Of a DNA stretch of 64,000 nt, positions 60,901 through 64,000 are shown in pieces. Numbering within the stretch: position 1 is the stretch's first letter; the number at the start of each line of letters is the position of its first letter. The position numbers and the translations under genes are program-made. The notes below the pieces were generated by a model. That model made no database searches. It had not been told where the DNA came from and saw only the letters and a list, made by a program, of their open reading frames with translations. Source of the DNA: Nemopilema nomurai (Eukaryota; Cnidaria; Scyphozoa; Rhizostomeae; Rhizostomatidae); NCBI GenBank assembly GCA_003864495.1, contig ML133488.1, positions 3,384,674-3,448,673 of the forward strand. Reading direction: 5' to 3'.

Positions 60901-63900
60901 ACAGACCCTAAAAGTGCAATAATAATAGACAGACCCTAAAAGTGCAATAATAATAGACAGACCCTAAAAGTGCAATAATAATAGACAGACCCTAAAAGTG
61001 CAATAATAATAGACAGACCCTAATAGTGCAATAATAATAGACAGACCCTAAAAGTGCAATAATAATAGACAGACCCTAAAAGTGCAATAATAAATAGACA
61101 GACCCTAAAAGTGCAATAATAATAGACAGACCCTAAAAGTGCAATAATAATAGACAGACCCTAAAAGTGCAATAATAATAGACAGACCCTAAAAGTGCAA
61201 TAATAATAGACAGACCCTAAAAGTGCAATAATAATAGACAGACCCTAAAAGTGCAATAATAATAGACAGACCCTAAAAGTGCAATAATAATAGACAGACC
61301 CTAAAAGTGCAATAATAATAGACAGACCCTAAAAGTGCAATAATAATAGACAGACCCTAAAAGTGCAATAATAATAGACAGACCCTAAAAGTGCAATAAT
61401 AATAGACAGACCCTAAAAGTGCAATAATAATAGACAGACCCTAAAAGTGCAATAATAATAGACAGACCCTAAAAGTGCAATAATAATAGACAGACCCTAA
61501 AAGTGCAATAATAATAGACAGACCCTAAAAGTGCAATAATAATAGACAGACCCTAAAAGTGCAATAATAATAGACAGACCCTAAAAGTGCAATAATAATA
61601 GACAGACCCTAAAAGTGCAATAATAATAGACAGACCCTAAAAGTGCAATAATAATAGACAGACCCTAAAAGTGCAATAATAATAGACAGACCCTAAAAGT
61701 GCAATAATAATAGACAGACCCTAAAAGTGCAATAATAATAGACAGACCCTAAAAGTGCAATAATAATAGACAGACCCTAAAAGTGCAATAATAATAGACA
61801 GACCCTAAAAGTGCAATAATAATAGACAGACCCTAAAAGTGCAATAATAATAGACAGACCCTAAAAGTGCAATAATAATAGACAGACCCTAAAAGTGCAA
61901 TAATAATAGACAGACCCTAAAAGTGCAATAATAATAGACAGACCCTAAAAGTGCAATAATAATAGACAGACCCTAAAAGTGCAATAATAATAGACAGACC
62001 CTAAAAGTGCAATAATAATAGACAGACCCTAAAAGTGCAATAATAATAGACAGACCCTAAAAGTGCAATAATAATAGACAGACCCTAAAAGTGCAATAAT
62101 AATAGACAGACCCTAAAAGTGCAATAATAATAGACAGACCCTAAAAGTGCAATAATAATAGACAGACCCTAAAAGTGCAATAATAATAGACAGACCCTAA
62201 AAGTGCAAAATAATAGACAGACCCTAAAAGTGCAATAATAATAGACAGACCCTAAAAGTGCAATAATAATAGACAGACCCTATAAGTGCCACGCGGCTGT
62301 TGACATAGTGAGATGCGTGACCAAGGCCCAGTGGATACATGGCGCGGCTGCTCTTGTCAATGTTGACCACTGTTGGCGGTTGCTTTAGCTTTGACCCAGC
62401 AAACGTCCCTAAGGTGACACGGCACAAAATTAATGAACATCTTTGAAACTGACTCTTTGATAATGCATTAAAAGGAGATGATATACGATTGTGCTATCAC
62501 GACAATATAAATTTTTAAGTTATAAGAAGTTTCGATGATCAGATAGTGCTGCGGATGATACACGATTTCTAAAAGCATTTACAGTCGACATGATCGAAAG
62601 CAAGATTAGCATTGACAATGCTGGTCAAATTCAGTCATTCCTTCTCATGAAACTAAATATTAAACAAATGACTTTTGATCTGGAATGCAAAGCTTTCACT
62701 TGAATAGACGATATTTTTCAAGGAGCTGATTCCACCAAATATTTCAAAATGAAAATGAGTCAGAAAAAAGTTAATTGTCTTGTTGGCATCGTTTATCAAC
62801 AGTAGCTAATTAGACAGGAATATTCACATATGGAAATGTCAATATCATGCACCAGCTTACCTGGCTGAATGGCACTTATGATACTCTGGAGAACACTCGC
62901 AGACTTATCAATAAAAGGGTGGCGGTCACAGTCGGCCCACTGAAAAAAGAACGAAACTAAATTTTGTAAGGGATTAAAAAGCAAATAAATTTATTCTGAT
63001 AAGTAATCTACTTAGGTAAAGATAAGGGGCTACAAAGTACAGAAATTTAGTTTGATAAGTAATCTACCTTGGTATATAACAAAGGATTTTAATATTTTGT
63101 AGCCCCCTTTTTATATCTGATGCAATGAAATGCAAATTTGATAAAAGCATGTGAAGGGCTAGTTATAAAAAACCAAGAATAAGTAAATTCAGGAAAAACT
63201 TCATCCTATTTTTTTCTAGAAGGTATTGTTATATATGTTGCTTTGACCTTTTTCAAATCCAAAAATGATTGGCTGTTGAAAGCCTGCACTGATCATTCCC
63301 AAAAGAGGTTAAATATATTTCATAGAGCGAAACAGTGACACATGTACACCTATGTCTGTTAGAAAGGGAACAAATGCCTTGAGTACTTACAAAAGCGTTG
63401 TTGACAGCGTCCACAAATTCGTCATCAGGGACCCCGATTAAGGCCTTGGCGTCTGCAGGAGTCGTGGACCACACCAAGGAGCTCCTGTTTCTGGACAGCT
63501 GCAAAATCATCAATGGTAAATTTCTAAGCAGGAATTCATAACGTCCAAGTTGGTAAATAATTACGATGGCCCAACGATATGACCTCTAAACCTGTAAATG
63601 ATACTTTAGATGATGACTGGGTCATGGCCGTTTTCAGGTTTTTAATAAAAAATTTTGGGGAAAAAAATCTAGATACCTTTCAACTTTTTCAACCCATTAT
63701 TTTTAAACTTTTAAACTTAAATGATTGTTGGGCGATTGAATAACTTCTTTTCAATACATTTATTTAAATCACTTAACTGACAAAGATATTGTCTCATTAC
63801 AGGTAAAGACAGGATATTTGCAAGTTTACCCAATTTTGAACTTGCGGCTGCATTTCATAGACGAAAACCTGCTTAAACATAGTTACACGAGGAACGCAAA

Positions 63901-64000
63901 GCCAACGTCTTGGGTTTGTTGAAAGTTACAAAAACATACCGGAAGCATGGCAATTGGTCCGGTCGGTAAAAACCTCTGCCAAGCGACATCGTTTGGAATT
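57971..64000 (-). CDS. COQ6: ubiquinone biosynthesis monooxygenase COQ6 (3' part)
   Basis: Flavin monooxygenase that hydroxylates C5 of the coenzyme Q ring, in the mitochondrial COQ complex. Exons on the - strand: 63940-64000 (cut by the window edge), 63391-63498, 62861-62939, 62279-62408, 60004-60119, 59396-59562 and 57971-58000, about 229 C-terminal residues. The segments [30 protein letters not shown] and [20 protein letters not shown] match the human protein. So do the FAD-binding [17 protein letters not shown] and the tail [17 protein letters not shown]. The last exon is only 30 bp and encodes DQIIKHAMK and a stop. All phases agree. The N-terminal Rossmann half lies beyond the window. 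The intron 60120-62278 is mostly a minisatellite. Confidence 0.95.
60366..62290. repeat. 28-bp minisatellite filling a COQ6 intron
   Basis: About 64 near-identical 28-bp units (GACAGACCCTAAAAGTGC followed by AATAATAATA) run from about 60480 to 62280. More diverged copies lie at 60366-60480. Most units are identical. Variants include a unit lacking AAT (about 60730), loss of a C (about 60888), a TAATAGTGC unit (61021), an extra A (about 61092) and a CAAAATAA unit (about 62208). The high-coordinate end runs into the 3' end of the COQ6 exon 62279-62408. Each unit read on the - strand contains GCACTTTTAGGGTCTGTC, nearly the same as the real exon-intron junction. Confidence 0.96.

Noticed and set aside
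60366..62290. CRISPR array or interstitial telomere repeat
   Set aside because: The units are contiguous with no unique spacers, so this is not CRISPR. TTAGGG occurs once per 28-bp unit, not as tandem hexamers, so it is not telomeric.

Overview
The window is nuclear DNA from an intron-rich, AT-rich animal genome. All five named genes match vertebrate orthologues. Jagged domain order and intron phases are close to the human genes. The combination of short spliceosomal introns, small coding exons, many local satellites and a Notch ligand of vertebrate type suggests an early-branching or slowly evolving animal. My best guess is an anthozoan cnidarian (coral or anemone); this is inference, not proof.

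Layout. (1) 203-15925, + strand: a Jagged/Serrate Notch ligand. The signal-peptide exon lies upstream of the window; 18 exons encode MNNL, DSL, 24 EGF repeats, a VWC-like region, one membrane span and a cytoplasmic tail. (2) 19498-27072, - strand: L-2-hydroxyglutarate dehydrogenase (L2HGDH), 11 exons, complete, tail to tail with Jagged. (3) 28234-42712, - strand: FANCM, 21 exons, complete (about 2093 aa), with DEAH helicase, large acidic middle, degenerate ERCC4 nuclease fold and HhH tail. (4) 42713-50610: intergenic, holding a long inverted-repeat satellite centred near 45289. (5) 50611-53100, + strand: UVSSA, 3 exons, with a one-base frameshift at a T run in exon 1. (6) 54377-54924, + strand: a 127-aa protein that is little more than a PH domain. 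(7) 55821-56990: AT-only satellite. (8) 57971-64000, - strand: 3' part of COQ6, whose 2.2-kb intron is mostly a 28-bp minisatellite that begins exactly at the 5' splice site.

Functions. Jagged is a membrane Notch ligand. FANCM and UVSSA are nuclear DNA-repair proteins (stalled forks and crosslinks; transcription-coupled excision repair). L2HGDH and COQ6 are mitochondrial FAD enzymes (metabolite repair; ubiquinone synthesis). They do not form one pathway. However, the human orthologues FANCM, L2HGDH, COQ6 and JAG2 all lie on chromosome 14q, which suggests an ancient conserved linkage group.

Exon boundaries were read by eye from GT/AG sites, reading phase and family similarity. The summed exons stay in frame for Jagged, L2HGDH and FANCM. 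For UVSSA they do so only after discounting one base.
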